IMG/VR virus record: IMGVR_UViG_3300025728_000145
Location: 1-64,000 of that record
Reading direction: 5' to 3' (one strand)
Source: a virus
Length of the DNA stretch: 64,000 nucleotides
Part shown: one piece after another, positions 45,513 to 52,783 of the stretch
Layout of the letters: every line of letters begins with the position of its first letter
How positions within the stretch are numbered: position 1 is the stretch's first letter
Notes under the pieces: model-generated
What the model was told of the DNA's origin: nothing
Seen by the model: the letters and a program-made list of their open reading frames with translations, nothing else
The model's database searches: none
Program-made: the position numbers and the translations under genes

Positions 45513-45671
45513 ATGGCACAATCAGCGGAACACATTGCGGCGGACAAAGATCACAAGCCCGTATGGGAAGGTGACGAAATCTACGATTGCTCAGTATGTG
45601 GACTAGCCGTTATGTCAGACGGACGGAACCACGGATTTGATAGTGACTACGATGTACAGGAGAAGAAGTAA
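45513..45671 (+). CDS. Small Cys-pair protein (52 aa)
   Basis: AGGAGGAATC ATGG context. DEIYDCSVCGLAVMSDGRNH: one C..C and a downstream His, likely metal. Coupled to the next gene by TAATG. Confidence 0.58.
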   Translation: MAQSAEHIAADKDHKPVWEGDEIYDCSVCGLAVMSDGRNHGFDSDYDVQEKK

Positions 45672-45934
45672 TGGCTCGCCGTTCATACGAAACACTCGCC
45701 CGTGATCTTGCCAAGGAGAAAGGAATCTCCGTACAGGTAGAAGTAGACAACGGGCGTGACTTCTCCGTAGAGATCTGGGCGTTCAATGCACATCAAAACT
45801 TTGATGATGCTCACACCAACATCCCAAGCATGGAAGGCTACGGCCTGAAGTCACCGGCTGCGGTGTGGAGGCAGGTCTACGAAGACTTGCAGCAGTACGA
45901 AACATGCCCACTGGACTGTCGCTGCTACGAATAA
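45671..45934 (+). CDS. Hypothetical protein (87 aa)
   Basis: SYETLARDLAKEKGISVQVE, FSVEIWAFNAHQ, a helix, and a C-terminal CPLDCRCYE. Unknown; followed at once by a nested module. Confidence 0.55.
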   Translation: MARRSYETLARDLAKEKGISVQVEVDNGRDFSVEIWAFNAHQNFDDAHTNIPSMEGYGLKSPAAVWRQVYEDLQQYETCPLDCRCYE

Positions 45935-45984
45935 AACTTTTAGAACGGGTCACCTTGACAGGTGGCTCGTTCTTTTTGTATGCT
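45932..45984 (+). promoter_or_regulatory. Nested terminator-promoter module
   Basis: Stem GAACGGGTCACC (45943-45954) / GGTGGCTCGTTC (45961-45972), two G-U pairs, loop exactly TTGACA, T-run, then TATGCT (45979-45984) 18 bases after the loop. Preceded by AAAACTTTTA. The clearest example. Confidence 0.88.
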
Positions 45985-46020
45985 GGAGCCGTACTGATAA
46001 AAACTTACAAGGGGAGAGAT

Positions 46021-46410
46021 TTGAAGACTGTTACTGTATACCGTGTCGAGCACAAGGAGAAAGGACACGGCCCGTACCTTGACAGGAATGGCATCTTCAG
46101 GGGCGTATCCGGACTGCACACAGCACATGAACGATCCCCTCAGCACCCCGGACCACGACAAGACGGGCTGGGTTGGGATGTTTACGGCAAGTCCTTTGCC
46201 TTCCCTGACCGCGAGCGCATGGACTGGTGGTTCAAAGATTTCAAGCACAAGCTCAACCGTGAAGGATTCGTCGTAAACATTTACGAGGTGGGTGAAGAAC
46301 ACACGACCGTAAGTGAAAGTGGCAAGCAAGTCATCTTCGAAAAAGATCAAGCCAAGCTGGTTGACACGCAAAGTGTCATAGGGTATAGTAAATATTACCA
46401 AACCAACTAG
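46021..46410 (+). CDS. RVE-GPY family protein (129 aa)
   Basis: TTG 46021 after AAGGGGAGAG. VTVYRVEHKEKGHGPYLDRN, HPGPRQDGLGWDVYG, MDWWFKDFKHKLNREGFVV, GKQVIFEKDQAKLV: long-form paralog of 43523. Confidence 0.66.
   Translation: MKTVTVYRVEHKEKGHGPYLDRNGIFRGVSGLHTAHERSPQHPGPRQDGLGWDVYGKSFAFPDRERMDWWFKDFKHKLNREGFVVNIYEVGEEHTTVSESGKQVIFEKDQAKLVDTQSVIGYSKYYQTN
46361..46389 (+). promoter_or_regulatory. Promoter with -35 in a hairpin
   Basis: TTGACA, 17 bases, TATAGT, within the upstream gene's end. TGACAC/GTGTCA (46362-46377) pairs across the -35 box. Confidence 0.68.
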
Positions 46411-46419
46411 GAGGAAATC

Positions 46420-46668
46420 ATGGCAAAGGTAATGACCAGCGTACAGAACATGTCAGATGCACTGGAGTTCGCAACCAACAGCATGGACGAACGACTGGGT
46501 GGCCGAGTGGACGCTGTTGGACACATCGGTAAGTTGCTGACCGGAGTGTACGACGCTGACCAACTGGACGGCATCCAGAACGAAATCTTCGCAGAAGCTT
46601 CGAAAGACTACCGTGAAGGTTACGAAGAAATGTGGAACACCATCTACACCAAAGCCGTAGGATTCTAG
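46420..46668 (+). CDS. Helical protein (82 aa)
   Basis: NMSDALEFATNSMDERLGGR, VGHIGKLLTGVYDADQ, SKDYREGYEEMWNTIYTKAV: three helices. Leader CCAACTAGGAGGAAATC. Confidence 0.55.
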   Translation: MAKVMTSVQNMSDALEFATNSMDERLGGRVDAVGHIGKLLTGVYDADQLDGIQNEIFAEASKDYREGYEEMWNTIYTKAVGF

Positions 46669-46676
46669 GAGGAATC

Positions 46677-46922
46677 ATGGAAAAGTCAGAGCCGTTCACC
46701 ATCACAACGATCATCACTTTCGATGACCAGAACGAACCACAGGCGGTGACCGTTGAAAACTTTGGTGGAATGCCACGATCAGCCGTAAGGGCAATCTGTG
46801 AGGAAGCACTTGACCGACACTTTGGGCGCGGAGCGATTGAATACAGCGTCAACACCTCATCGGTTGAGGCATTCGAACAGGCAGATGACTTCGTAGTATT
46901 TGAAGTTCGTAAGCTGGTCTAA
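46677..46922 (+). CDS. Alpha/beta protein (81 aa)
   Basis: ATG 46677 with AGGAGGAATC. ITTIITFDDQNEPQAVTVEN, helix SAVRAICEEALDRHFG, AIEYSVNTSSVEAF and DDFVVFEVRKLV. Unknown. Confidence 0.56.
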   Translation: MEKSEPFTITTIITFDDQNEPQAVTVENFGGMPRSAVRAICEEALDRHFGRGAIEYSVNTSSVEAFEQADDFVVFEVRKLV

Positions 46923-46970
46923 AAACTTTGAAGGTCCGGACTTGCATCCGGACCTTTACTGTTATAGACT
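46923..46970 (+). promoter_or_regulatory. Nested terminator-promoter module
   Basis: Stem AAGGTCCGGA (46931-46940) / TCCGGACCTT (46947-46956), loop CTTGCA holding the -35 TTGCAT (46942-46947), 17 bases, TAGACT (46965-46970). Confidence 0.85.
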
Positions 46971-46997
46971 ATTGTTATCAGCCAAACAGGAGGAATC

Positions 46998-47273
46998 ATG
47001 GCAACGGTAAAAATCGGAGACATCAGCCGTAACGGTCTGTACCAGATCACAGACACCAATTGGGACAGCAATGGCACCATGAAGGTTACTGTTCGCGAAC
47101 TCATCGGAGAGCGGGAGATTCCAAAAGACCGCCTTGAAGCAATGCGAAGGTTTGCCCGTCGCGCACTTCCGGAGTACCGTAAAGGTCAGACTCGCGGTGC
47201 CCGTACCATTCGAACATGGTATGCAGATGGATGCAGCCGCGCAACATTCGCAGTCACCCGTAACGAACGGTAG
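46998..47273 (+). CDS. Basic protein (91 aa)
   Basis: TVKIGDISRNGLYQITDTNW, GTMKVTVRELIGEREIPKDR, a basic helix (LEAMRRFARRALPEYRKG) and TWYADGCSRATFAVTR. Possibly nucleic-acid binding; unknown family. Confidence 0.56.
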   Translation: MATVKIGDISRNGLYQITDTNWDSNGTMKVTVRELIGEREIPKDRLEAMRRFARRALPEYRKGQTRGARTIRTWYADGCSRATFAVTRNER

Positions 47274-47302
47274 TTGACAACGGGATGAAAGTCCCATAGA
47301 CT
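47274..47302 (+). promoter_or_regulatory. Promoter
   Basis: TTGACA, 17 bases containing GGGA/TCCC dyad, TAGACT, then AAGTACATACCAACC and CTAGGAGGA. Confidence 0.78.
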
Positions 47303-47340
47303 AAGTACATACCAACCGGAACAAGTCCTAGGAGGACAAA

Positions 47341-47667
47341 ATGAGCAAGTACACTCACGAAGAGAACCGCATGTCACTTCAAGCGATCACCCTCCAAGCT
47401 TTCGAAGCAGGATTGCTGAAAGAGAACCAGCGTCTCTACTACGACAAGGGCAACGGTAACTACGCTGTACCTACTCGGATCAAGGTCGAAGAGTTCAACG
47501 AAGAGACTCAGAAGTGGGAATACATCAGCCACCCTGCATGGGTTCCTGAGTTCACCTACAAGGACGGACCAACCGCAGTAGGTAAGGTGCTCACTGGAGT
47601 AGCCAACGTCCTCTGGGCCGTCATCATGAACAAGCGCCAAGCAGAACTGGACGAACTCCGGAAGTAA
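47341..47667 (+). CDS. Hypothetical protein (108 aa)
   Basis: LQAITLQAFEAGLLKENQRL, NYAVPTRIKVEEFNEETQKW, then a hydrophobic helix VGKVLTGVANVLWAVIM that may be membrane-associated. Confidence 0.55.
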   Translation: MSKYTHEENRMSLQAITLQAFEAGLLKENQRLYYDKGNGNYAVPTRIKVEEFNEETQKWEYISHPAWVPEFTYKDGPTAVGKVLTGVANVLWAVIMNKRQAELDELRK

Positions 47668-47716
47668 AAATTTTATGTCGCTCCGCTTGACACCAACAAG
47701 CGGGGCGGCATAAGAT
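47668..47716 (+). promoter_or_regulatory. Nested terminator-promoter module
   Basis: Stem GTCGCTCCGCTT (47677-47688) / AAGCGGGGCGGC (47698-47709), two G-U pairs; TTGACA (47687-47692) spans the loop edge; TAAGAT (47711-47716) 18 bases later. Preceded by AAAAATTTTA. Confidence 0.82.
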
Positions 47717-47748
47717 GGTTACACCAACGAAGTCCACAGGAGGACAGC

Positions 47749-47940
47749 ATGAAACTTTTCACAGTCACGATGAGCGTCAACAACAATCTTCTTTCTGTAC
47801 CCATTAATCAGGTTCAGGGATTTGGAGAACACTCCCCCACCCAAGGCTTCATCTTTATGGGGACAAAGACGGTGACCACAAAGGAGAGCTATTCGACTCT
47901 CGTAGAAATGTGGAACGACTTGACAGGTGAGTCCGAGTAG
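47749..47940 (+). CDS. Small beta protein (63 aa)
   Basis: LFTVTMSVNNNLLSVPINQV, GFIFMGTKTVTTKE, helix YSTLVEMWNDLTG. CACAGGAGGACAGC leader. Its DNA end carries the next -35 box. Confidence 0.55.
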   Translation: MKLFTVTMSVNNNLLSVPINQVQGFGEHSPTQGFIFMGTKTVTTKESYSTLVEMWNDLTGESE

Positions 47941-47948
47941 CTTAGACT
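47920..47948 (+). promoter_or_regulatory. Promoter
   Basis: TTGACA in the upstream gene's end, 17 bases, TAGACT, then ATAGTTACCAAC. No hairpin here. Confidence 0.78.
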
Positions 47949-47979
47949 ATAGTTACCAACGAAGTCCTAGGAGGACACA

Positions 47980-48309
47980 ATGCGCATCACGCACAAAACC
48001 CTGAAAGCACTTCTCGAAGACCTGAAAGCTGTCGAGAACCGCGAAGGTGACTACCTCGCAGCACTTGACTCAGCGGTAAGCACTGTTGAGGAATGGGTCG
48101 AAGTATCCGCACCTGATCCATCCGAGGGGACACGCTACTACTCGGACGACTTCTTGGACTACGAAGAGTCGAAGCCCTACGGTGATGACACAGCCCGAAT
48201 CATCGACATTCACGCTGGTGTCATTGCCTACTCACACAAGGGCAACGCGGCAGACATCTGCCAAGCTCTGGAAGTCAATCCGCTCTCACAGTACAAAGAC
48301 GAACGGTAA
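47980..48309 (+). CDS. Hypothetical protein (109 aa)
   Basis: THKTLKALLEDLKAVENREG helix, middle acidic loop with TRYYSDDFLDYEESK, then ARIIDIHAGVIAYSHKGNAA. CTAGGAGGACACA leader. Confidence 0.55.
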   Translation: MRITHKTLKALLEDLKAVENREGDYLAALDSAVSTVEEWVEVSAPDPSEGTRYYSDDFLDYEESKPYGDDTARIIDIHAGVIAYSHKGNAADICQALEVNPLSQYKDER

Positions 48310-48356
48310 AACTTTTAGGTAGTGGGTTTGCAATCGTAGGCCCACTACCTTAGACT
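48310..48356 (+). promoter_or_regulatory. Nested terminator-promoter module
   Basis: Perfect 10-bp stem AGGTAGTGGG (48317-48326) / CCCACTACCT (48341-48350); TTGCAA (48328-48333) in the loop; TAGACT (48351-48356) 17 bases later. Preceded by AAAACTTTT. Confidence 0.86.
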
Positions 48357-48384
48357 AGAACTACCAACCACACAGGAGGACAAA

Positions 48385-48696
48385 ATGTCTGTAGCACTTG
48401 AAACCGCAGTATCCATCGACGCAATTGAAGAAGCTCTCGTTGAAGCGGGAATGTATCCTGAGTACGTCGGAGAAGACGACGGCACGACGTTCACCATCAC
48501 CTACGGTGACAAGGAGATTCAGATTTTCAACGCAGTCAGCGGTGACTCGTTTGTAGCCGAAAATCTTTCATCGGCCAGCTACTACTTTGGGATCATCGGC
48601 AAGGACGTTACACGGGCTTTTGAGGACGTGGAGACTCTGGAAGAGTTCATGGCCGCAGTTCGGGACTGCATGGAAGCGAACTTCATGCCACGCTAA
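48385..48696 (+). CDS. Alpha/beta protein (103 aa)
   Basis: AIEEALVEAGMYPEYVGEDD, TTFTITYGDKEIQIFNAVSG, SSASYYFGIIGKDV and a final helix ETLEEFMAAVRDCMEA. CACAGGAGGACAAA leader. Confidence 0.56.
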   Translation: MSVALETAVSIDAIEEALVEAGMYPEYVGEDDGTTFTITYGDKEIQIFNAVSGDSFVAENLSSASYYFGIIGKDVTRAFEDVETLEEFMAAVRDCMEANFMPR

Positions 48697-48712
48697 AAGA
48701 ATTTAAACTATC

Positions 48713-48754
48713 GGCCCTTGTCAGTTGACAGGGGCCATTAGTTTGTCATAGACT
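48713..48754 (+). promoter_or_regulatory. Nested terminator-promoter module
   Basis: GGCCCTTGTCA (48713-48723) pairs with TGACAGGGGCC (48726-48736), one G-U; TTGACA (48725-48730) begins the 3' arm; TAGACT (48749-48754) 18 bases later, then ATAGTTACCAAC. Confidence 0.8.
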
Positions 48755-48791
48755 ATAGTTACCAACACAGCAACAGTCCTAGGAGGACAAA

Positions 48792-49439
48792 ATGAGCGGG
48801 TTCACAATGGCAGACTTCAACATCACCGTAGATGAAGAGACCGGCCACCGGGTTGCCAAGTTCGCAGTAGACTCCAACATGCTGCCCGTAGAACAGCCGG
48901 ACATGTACAGCACCTACAACGGTGACTACTTCACTGAGCGCTACCTCGAAAATATGGAAGAGGACGGACAGCCGGGAGACTATGACGCCTACGACTGGAA
49001 GTACGATTCCTCCGCAGTGTGCAGGAAACTCAGTGAGGTGGGAGCACAGGATGTCGTTAATCAGCTTTCGTCGGAGGGAATCATCCGTAGTGTTGAGGTG
49101 GAAAGCACATGGTCACCTCGTGAATATAACTTTGCAACGGACAGCTACAAAGCAGTCTGGGAGTTCGATCTTGATCTTCTGGAAGCATGGGCAAAAGAAA
49201 ATAGGTTCAACGACTCCGAGTACGTCAAGAAATATCACAGCAGCTACGACGGATTCATGTCCTATGTAGAAGATTGGATGGAAGATGAGCGGTATGTTGA
49301 GGGGTCAACACTTTGGCTCACACTGGCCGCTTACCTCCGGATGAACCTTGATCTGGTACAGCAAGAGGAATCTATGCGAGAGGTCGAGTATGAAGCATGG
49401 GATGAGACCACCACGATCACACTGAAAACAGAAGACTAA
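48792..49439 (+). CDS. Conserved phage protein (SPREYNF-TD type, 215 aa)
   Basis: Centre SVEVESTWSPREYNFATDSY, AVWEFDLDLLEAWA and KKYHSSYDGFMSYVEDW match a phage family with 'SP..YN..TD' and 'Y.S.DGF.S' motifs. Acidic throughout, like DNA-mimic proteins, though no function is known to me. Confidence 0.6.
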   Translation: MSGFTMADFNITVDEETGHRVAKFAVDSNMLPVEQPDMYSTYNGDYFTERYLENMEEDGQPGDYDAYDWKYDSSAVCRKLSEVGAQDVVNQLSSEGIIRSVEVESTWSPREYNFATDSYKAVWEFDLDLLEAWAKENRFNDSEYVKKYHSSYDGFMSYVEDWMEDERYVEGSTLWLTLAAYLRMNLDLVQQEESMREVEYEAWDETTTITLKTED

Positions 49440-49487
49440 AAACTTTTAGAGCGGTCCTTGACAGGGCCGCTCTAACTGTTTTAGACT
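49440..49487 (+). promoter_or_regulatory. Nested terminator-promoter module
   Basis: TAGAGCGGTCC (49447-49457) / GGGCCGCTCTA (49464-49474), one G-U, loop exactly TTGACA; TAGACT (49482-49487) 18 bases on. Preceded by AAAAACTTTTA. Confidence 0.88.
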
Positions 49488-49518
49488 GTAGTTACCAACA
49501 AAGCCTAGGAGGGCAATC

Positions 49519-49728
49519 ATGGAAAAGGAACTTACACTCGAACAGGCTCAAGAGTTTGTAAAGACTCGCGACGGCTACGGTTCCACTCGACTTTATGGAA
49601 TCATTGCGGACGGTGATTTCGCTGGACAGACTGTGGCAATCAAGTCCACCTATCACCTCGAACGGTACACCTACTCTCGTATCTACACAAAGTCCACAAC
49701 CATTACCGATATCGTCGGTAAGGCATAG
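49519..49728 (+). CDS. Hypothetical protein (69 aa)
   Basis: ELTLEQAQEFVKTRDGYGST, LYGIIADGDFAGQTVAIKST, YTYSRIYTKSTTITDI: helix then strands. CTAGGAGGGCAATC leader. Confidence 0.55.
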   Translation: MEKELTLEQAQEFVKTRDGYGSTRLYGIIADGDFAGQTVAIKSTYHLERYTYSRIYTKSTTITDIVGKA

Positions 49729-49732
49729 TCAC

Positions 49733-49782
49733 AAAAGTTTTTCTCTACCGGACTTGCATAGAGTAAGTAAGTCCGGTAGAGT
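49733..49782 (+). promoter_or_regulatory. Nested terminator-promoter module
   Basis: Perfect 13-bp stem CTCTACCGGACTT (49743-49755) / AAGTCCGGTAGAG (49769-49781). TTGCAT (49754-49759) starts in the 5' arm and TAGAGT (49777-49782) lies in the 3' arm, spacer 17. Confidence 0.85.
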
Positions 49783-49819
49783 AGGTACTACCAACAAGGA
49801 AACGTCCTAGGAGGACAAA

Positions 49820-50230
49820 ATGATTATCACCGGAATCACAGTTCAGGAACTCATCGACGTAGTAGCAAAGCTCAACGCCGAAAGCTACAACGGCAACATC
49901 GTGATTGAGCGGGTAGAAGCACTATCCGCAACGGGTACGCGTATCTCAGCAAAGCTGGGAACGAATGACAGCCGTGCTCACGGGTCACGCAGGTCAGCAT
50001 CAGGCCGTCACGGCAAGTACCTTTGCTGGCACGGTTTCCGCGACGTTTACCGCGCTTGCTTTGCGGTCAACCCTGCTGCACGTATCAAGTCCGGTCAGGT
50101 CGTCTACCGTGGCGCACAGCACTTCGAGGACACCTACGAGACGACGGCGTACCAGAACATCGGGTCGATGGTTTCACCAACTTACATGCCCGAATGCTGC
50201 GTAGGAACCTGCAACGGCGACTTCGAATAA
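49820..50230 (+). CDS. Hypothetical protein (136 aa)
   Basis: VQELIDVVAKLNAESYNGNI, RRSASGRHGKYLCWHGFRDV, RACFAVNPAARIKSGQVVYR and CCVGTCNGDF. The GRHG.Y.CWHGFRD segment recurs in actinophage proteins as I recall. Unknown role. Confidence 0.6.
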   Translation: MIITGITVQELIDVVAKLNAESYNGNIVIERVEALSATGTRISAKLGTNDSRAHGSRRSASGRHGKYLCWHGFRDVYRACFAVNPAARIKSGQVVYRGAQHFEDTYETTAYQNIGSMVSPTYMPECCVGTCNGDFE

Positions 50231-50277
50231 AAACTTTTCGTGGAGGGGTTGACGAAAGTCCCCCTCCACGATAGACT
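50231..50277 (+). promoter_or_regulatory. Nested terminator-promoter module
   Basis: Perfect 10-bp stem CGTGGAGGGG (50239-50248) / CCCCTCCACG (50261-50270); TTGACG (50249-50254) in the loop; TAGACT (50272-50277) 17 bases later. Preceded by AAAAACTTTT. Confidence 0.88.
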
Positions 50278-50316
50278 TTCATTAACAGCACAAACAACCA
50301 ACAAAGGAGAAACACA

Positions 50317-50520
50317 ATGCTGAAGCTCATTGAAAACGGCTGGAAGCTCGAACCCATCAACGGCAACTCCGGCGTGTACGTCGCAAGCCGTGGAGATTCC
50401 AACATCGTCTACGTCACCAACATTTGGGGCGAACTGGAACGGCGCTCGCAGAACTTCAAGAATCGCTTCGACGCACGGAATGAAGCGAAAGACATCGCCC
50501 GAGAGTTCGCAACACTCTAA
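50317..50520 (+). CDS. YRI-like protein (67 aa)
   Basis: GWKLEPINGNSGVYVASRGD, NIVYVTNIWGELERRSQNFK, RFDARNEAKDIAREFATL. Strands then helix; a loose relative. Leader has AAAGGAG. Confidence 0.52.
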   Translation: MLKLIENGWKLEPINGNSGVYVASRGDSNIVYVTNIWGELERRSQNFKNRFDARNEAKDIAREFATL

Positions 50521-50553
50521 CCACTTCAAAAGTTTTACGTCTGGGAGGACACC

Positions 50554-50832
50554 ATGGCTACACCGAAAGTCATCACCGCACTGATCGAAGACCGAGACAA
50601 CTGGAAGGTAGGGGAAACTCCCTTCAAGGTCGAACTGAAAGGTCAAGCCGTTCCGGAAATCAAAGCCAAGCGGGTACAGAACTTGGCTACAGGAGCATTG
50701 TCGGTACAGATCATTGCACCCGTCACGTTCGCACTCTCGACACTGGACAAGATTGCCCAGAACATCCTGACAGGCGCGAAGGTGCGAGAGTACCGAAAGG
50801 GTTCGGTCATCGTTCGGGAGTACAGCCGATGA
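50554..50832 (+). CDS. Beta-rich protein (92 aa)
   Basis: KVITALIEDRDNWKVGETPF, GALSVQIIAPVTFALSTLDK, KVREYRKGSVIVREY. GGGAGGACACC leader after AAAAGTTTT. Unknown. Confidence 0.55.
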   Translation: MATPKVITALIEDRDNWKVGETPFKVELKGQAVPEIKAKRVQNLATGALSVQIIAPVTFALSTLDKIAQNILTGAKVREYRKGSVIVREYSR

Positions 50833-51089
50833 GCTACATTGTAGTCAGGGCCGCAGAGAACGAGCGGACACGCCAGACCCTCGAACGGTACTTGTACGAA
50901 GGTCAGAAGATCGTAGGTGAGCCGGTAAGGTCCGAATTTGATTCACAATACTTTATCGTGGACACCGGAACGAACGATACCTACCGCAGCCAGTACATCA
51001 CGGATCGCCTGAACTCAGGGCCGTTCGGTGCGAAGCTGTTCACCAGTCTTCCAGAAGCTGAACTCTACATTCAGCGGGAACTCCGATAA
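50829..51089 (+). CDS. Hypothetical protein (86 aa)
   Basis: ATGA overlap. RTRQTLERYLYEGQKIVGEP, DSQYFIVDTGTNDTYRSQYI, LFTSLPEAELYIQREL. Unknown; end of a two-gene unit. Confidence 0.56.
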   Translation: MSYIVVRAAENERTRQTLERYLYEGQKIVGEPVRSEFDSQYFIVDTGTNDTYRSQYITDRLNSGPFGAKLFTSLPEAELYIQRELR

Positions 51090-51096
51090 CTTCAAA

Positions 51097-51143
51097 AAAC
51101 TTTTAGCCTAGGGTTGCGCGGTTGCGTTACCCTAGGCTATAGT
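51097..51143 (+). promoter_or_regulatory. Nested terminator-promoter module
   Basis: Perfect 10-bp stem AGCCTAGGGT (51105-51114) / ACCCTAGGCT (51129-51138); TTGCGC (51114-51119) at the loop edge; TATAGT (51138-51143) 18 bases later. Confidence 0.82.
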
Positions 51144-51183
51144 TGTTTCAAGAGCAGGAACCGAAACGAAGAAAGGTAAGGCC

Positions 51184-51378
51184 ATGAAAACGACTTGCAG
51201 CACAGAAGGACACTACTTCTACCGGACACTGAACACAGTAGCCCACAAGTGCACTTACTGCGCTGCACGTCGCTGGCCGTGGACACGCGAAAGCGTAGCT
51301 TCACTTCGAGCGGTAGCCGTTCTTCGACTGGCCTCAAAGAATCCAGCTTTTGCAGCAAAGTTGCTCAAAGCAAATTGA
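51184..51378 (+). CDS. Small zinc-type protein (64 aa)
   Basis: TTCSTEGHYFYRTLNTVAHK-CTYCAARRW: C..H then C..C, a compact zinc site, followed by a basic helix. Its 3' end overlaps a promoter TTGCTC-17-TAAACT. Confidence 0.6.
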   Translation: MKTTCSTEGHYFYRTLNTVAHKCTYCAARRWPWTRESVASLRAVAVLRLASKNPAFAAKLLKAN

Positions 51379-51425
51379 TAGTGTAAACTGAGAGAGTAAT
51401 ATCCAGTCTAGTGAAAGGAACCGCC

Positions 51426-52073
51426 ATGCTGAAAGCATTAGGAGTGGCCGCAGTAATTGCGCTCGCAGGAACCACGGCTGCACCAGCCCAAGCTGCTGTG
51501 GCACCCGTGACACTGGCACCAGTCGCCGTAGCATCTACCGTAGCTGTTGAAGCTGCACCGGACGCTGTAGTGACGTTTGAAAGTCCCGAGGTAGAAACTG
51601 TCGCTGCACCAGAAGAAGTAACCCCAGTGGTTGCTGAACCTGTTGTAACCGAACCAGTTACAGAGCCTACAACGGAACCGACACCGGAGCCGGTAACGAT
51701 CTTGCCAACTCCAGTAGCACCTGTTGAAAATATTTCAACGCCAACAGTTGGGGGAACTGTGACAGAAGAAGCAACACCCGAGGTAGTTGAGGAACCGGCA
51801 ACGGTGCCCGAAACTCCCGCCGAACCACCAGTAATCGAGGAACCTGTGGTAACACCCGAAGACACAACCGCAATTGAAATGTTTGAAGGAACGAGCGAAG
51901 ACTTCAAGCCCGAAGGCGGAACGTACATCGGAACCTACAAGGGTCCAAAAGATATCTGGACAGGTGAAGGCAAGGTTGCTGTAAAGGGCACCATGACGAC
52001 CACAGTTGACGGTAATCCCAACAACATGGCCGAAAGTAACATCCTTTACTTCTGGCACGTCTACACCATCTAA
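51426..52073 (+). CDS. Secreted Pro/Val/Glu/Thr-rich protein
   Basis: 215 residues from ATG 51426. Signal peptide (LKALGVAAVIALAGTTAAPA, cut near AQA-A), then about 120 residues of EP/VTEP/TPE-type repeats, a wall- or envelope-spanning stalk, and a C-terminal small domain (GTYIGTYKGPKDIWTGEGKV ... YFWHVYTI). It probably displays that domain outside the cell. Low-complexity DNA here also opens a false reversed frame. Confidence 0.65.
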   Translation: MLKALGVAAVIALAGTTAAPAQAAVAPVTLAPVAVASTVAVEAAPDAVVTFESPEVETVAAPEEVTPVVAEPVVTEPVTEPTTEPTPEPVTILPTPVAPVENISTPTVGGTVTEEATPEVVEEPATVPETPAEPPVIEEPVVTPEDTTAIEMFEGTSEDFKPEGGTYIGTYKGPKDIWTGEGKVAVKGTMTTTVDGNPNNMAESNILYFWHVYTI

Positions 52074-52079
52074 AAGTCA

Positions 52080-52120
52080 TAGTCTAGGACTTGCCTATTG
52101 GGGGAGTCCTAGGCTATGCT
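52080..52120 (+). promoter_or_regulatory. Nested terminator-promoter module
   Basis: 12-bp stem TAGTCTAGGACT (52080-52091) / AGTCCTAGGCTA (52105-52116), one G-U; TTGCCT (52091-52096) in the loop; TATGCT (52115-52120) 18 bases later. Confidence 0.82.
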
Positions 52121-52158
52121 TGCTCTACAGGCAAGAACAGAACAACCTAGGAGTTAGC

Positions 52159-52473
52159 ATGTCTTTCATTATCGAATACTCGTCCATCGAAGACGACGCA
52201 GAAGACGGCGGCATGGGTGAGAAGCTGGTCAAGCTGACCGAACCGCGTGTGTACGGGTACACGAAGGAGGAACGTGACGCAGTGAAGGCCGGTAAAGCTG
52301 GCAAGGGCACACACTTCAAGCTGTACGACGACGACGGCAACTGCTACTACACTGGCAAATACTTTGGTGACGCTGATTCGGAAGAAGCTTTCGAGCCGCT
52401 GGAATGGGGTTACGGGGAAGGGTGCACGCACATCAAGTACCGTCAGAAAGACGGAACCTACGAAGTTCTGTAG
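52159..52473 (+). CDS. Acidic protein (104 aa)
   Basis: ATG 52159 after CTAGGAGTTAGC. SFIIEYSSIEDDAEDGGMGE, FKLYDDDGNCYYTGKYFGDA, EPLEWGYGEGCTHIKYRQKD. Strand-rich; unknown. Confidence 0.58.
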   Translation: MSFIIEYSSIEDDAEDGGMGEKLVKLTEPRVYGYTKEERDAVKAGKAGKGTHFKLYDDDGNCYYTGKYFGDADSEEAFEPLEWGYGEGCTHIKYRQKDGTYEVL

Positions 52474-52487
52474 GGGAAAAGATTTTT

Positions 52488-52527
52488 AGGGGCTGGCCTT
52501 GACGGGCTGGCCCCTTTGTCTTAGACT
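52488..52527 (+). promoter_or_regulatory. Nested terminator-promoter module
   Basis: AGGGGC (52488-52493) / GCCCCT (52510-52515) with inner GCC/GGC, loop exactly TTGACG (52499-52504); TAGACT (52522-52527) 17 bases later. Confidence 0.83.
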
Positions 52528-52555
52528 AGAGTTATCACCGACCCAAGGAGTGAAA

Positions 52556-52780
52556 GTGAAGGTAGAAATGGTACGGCCCAGAGCAATCAAGGTAGGCGCA
52601 ACGATCAAGGTTCGCCCGGAGTGCTTCAACCTCACGGGACTGCCAGAATCGGCGCGTGGAGAGTTGAGGGTGGACGAGTACGGTTCCAACTGGAACGGAC
52701 GCTACACCTTGGAAGTGTCGAACCGAGAAGGTGACTGCTTCAACGTCATGGAGTCCGAGGTAATCGAGATTCGCCCGTAG
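52556..52780 (+). CDS. KOW-like protein (74 aa)
   Basis: GTG 52556, 5 nt after AAGGAG (ATG 52568 is possible). RAIKVGATIKVRPECFNLTG, GELRVDEYGSNWNGRYTLEV, VMESEVIEI: small barrel. Confidence 0.58.
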   Translation: MKVEMVRPRAIKVGATIKVRPECFNLTGLPESARGELRVDEYGSNWNGRYTLEVSNREGDCFNVMESEVIEIRP

Positions 52781-52783
52781 TAA

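Noticed and set aside
45865-46020. In-frame extension of the gene at 46021
   Set aside because: It crosses a strong terminator-promoter module; TTG 46021 has a ribosome site and fits the paralog's start.
51365-51928. 187-residue minus-strand frame rich in Ser/Val/Thr/Gly
   Set aside because: Low-complexity shadow of the secreted Pro/Glu-rich protein.
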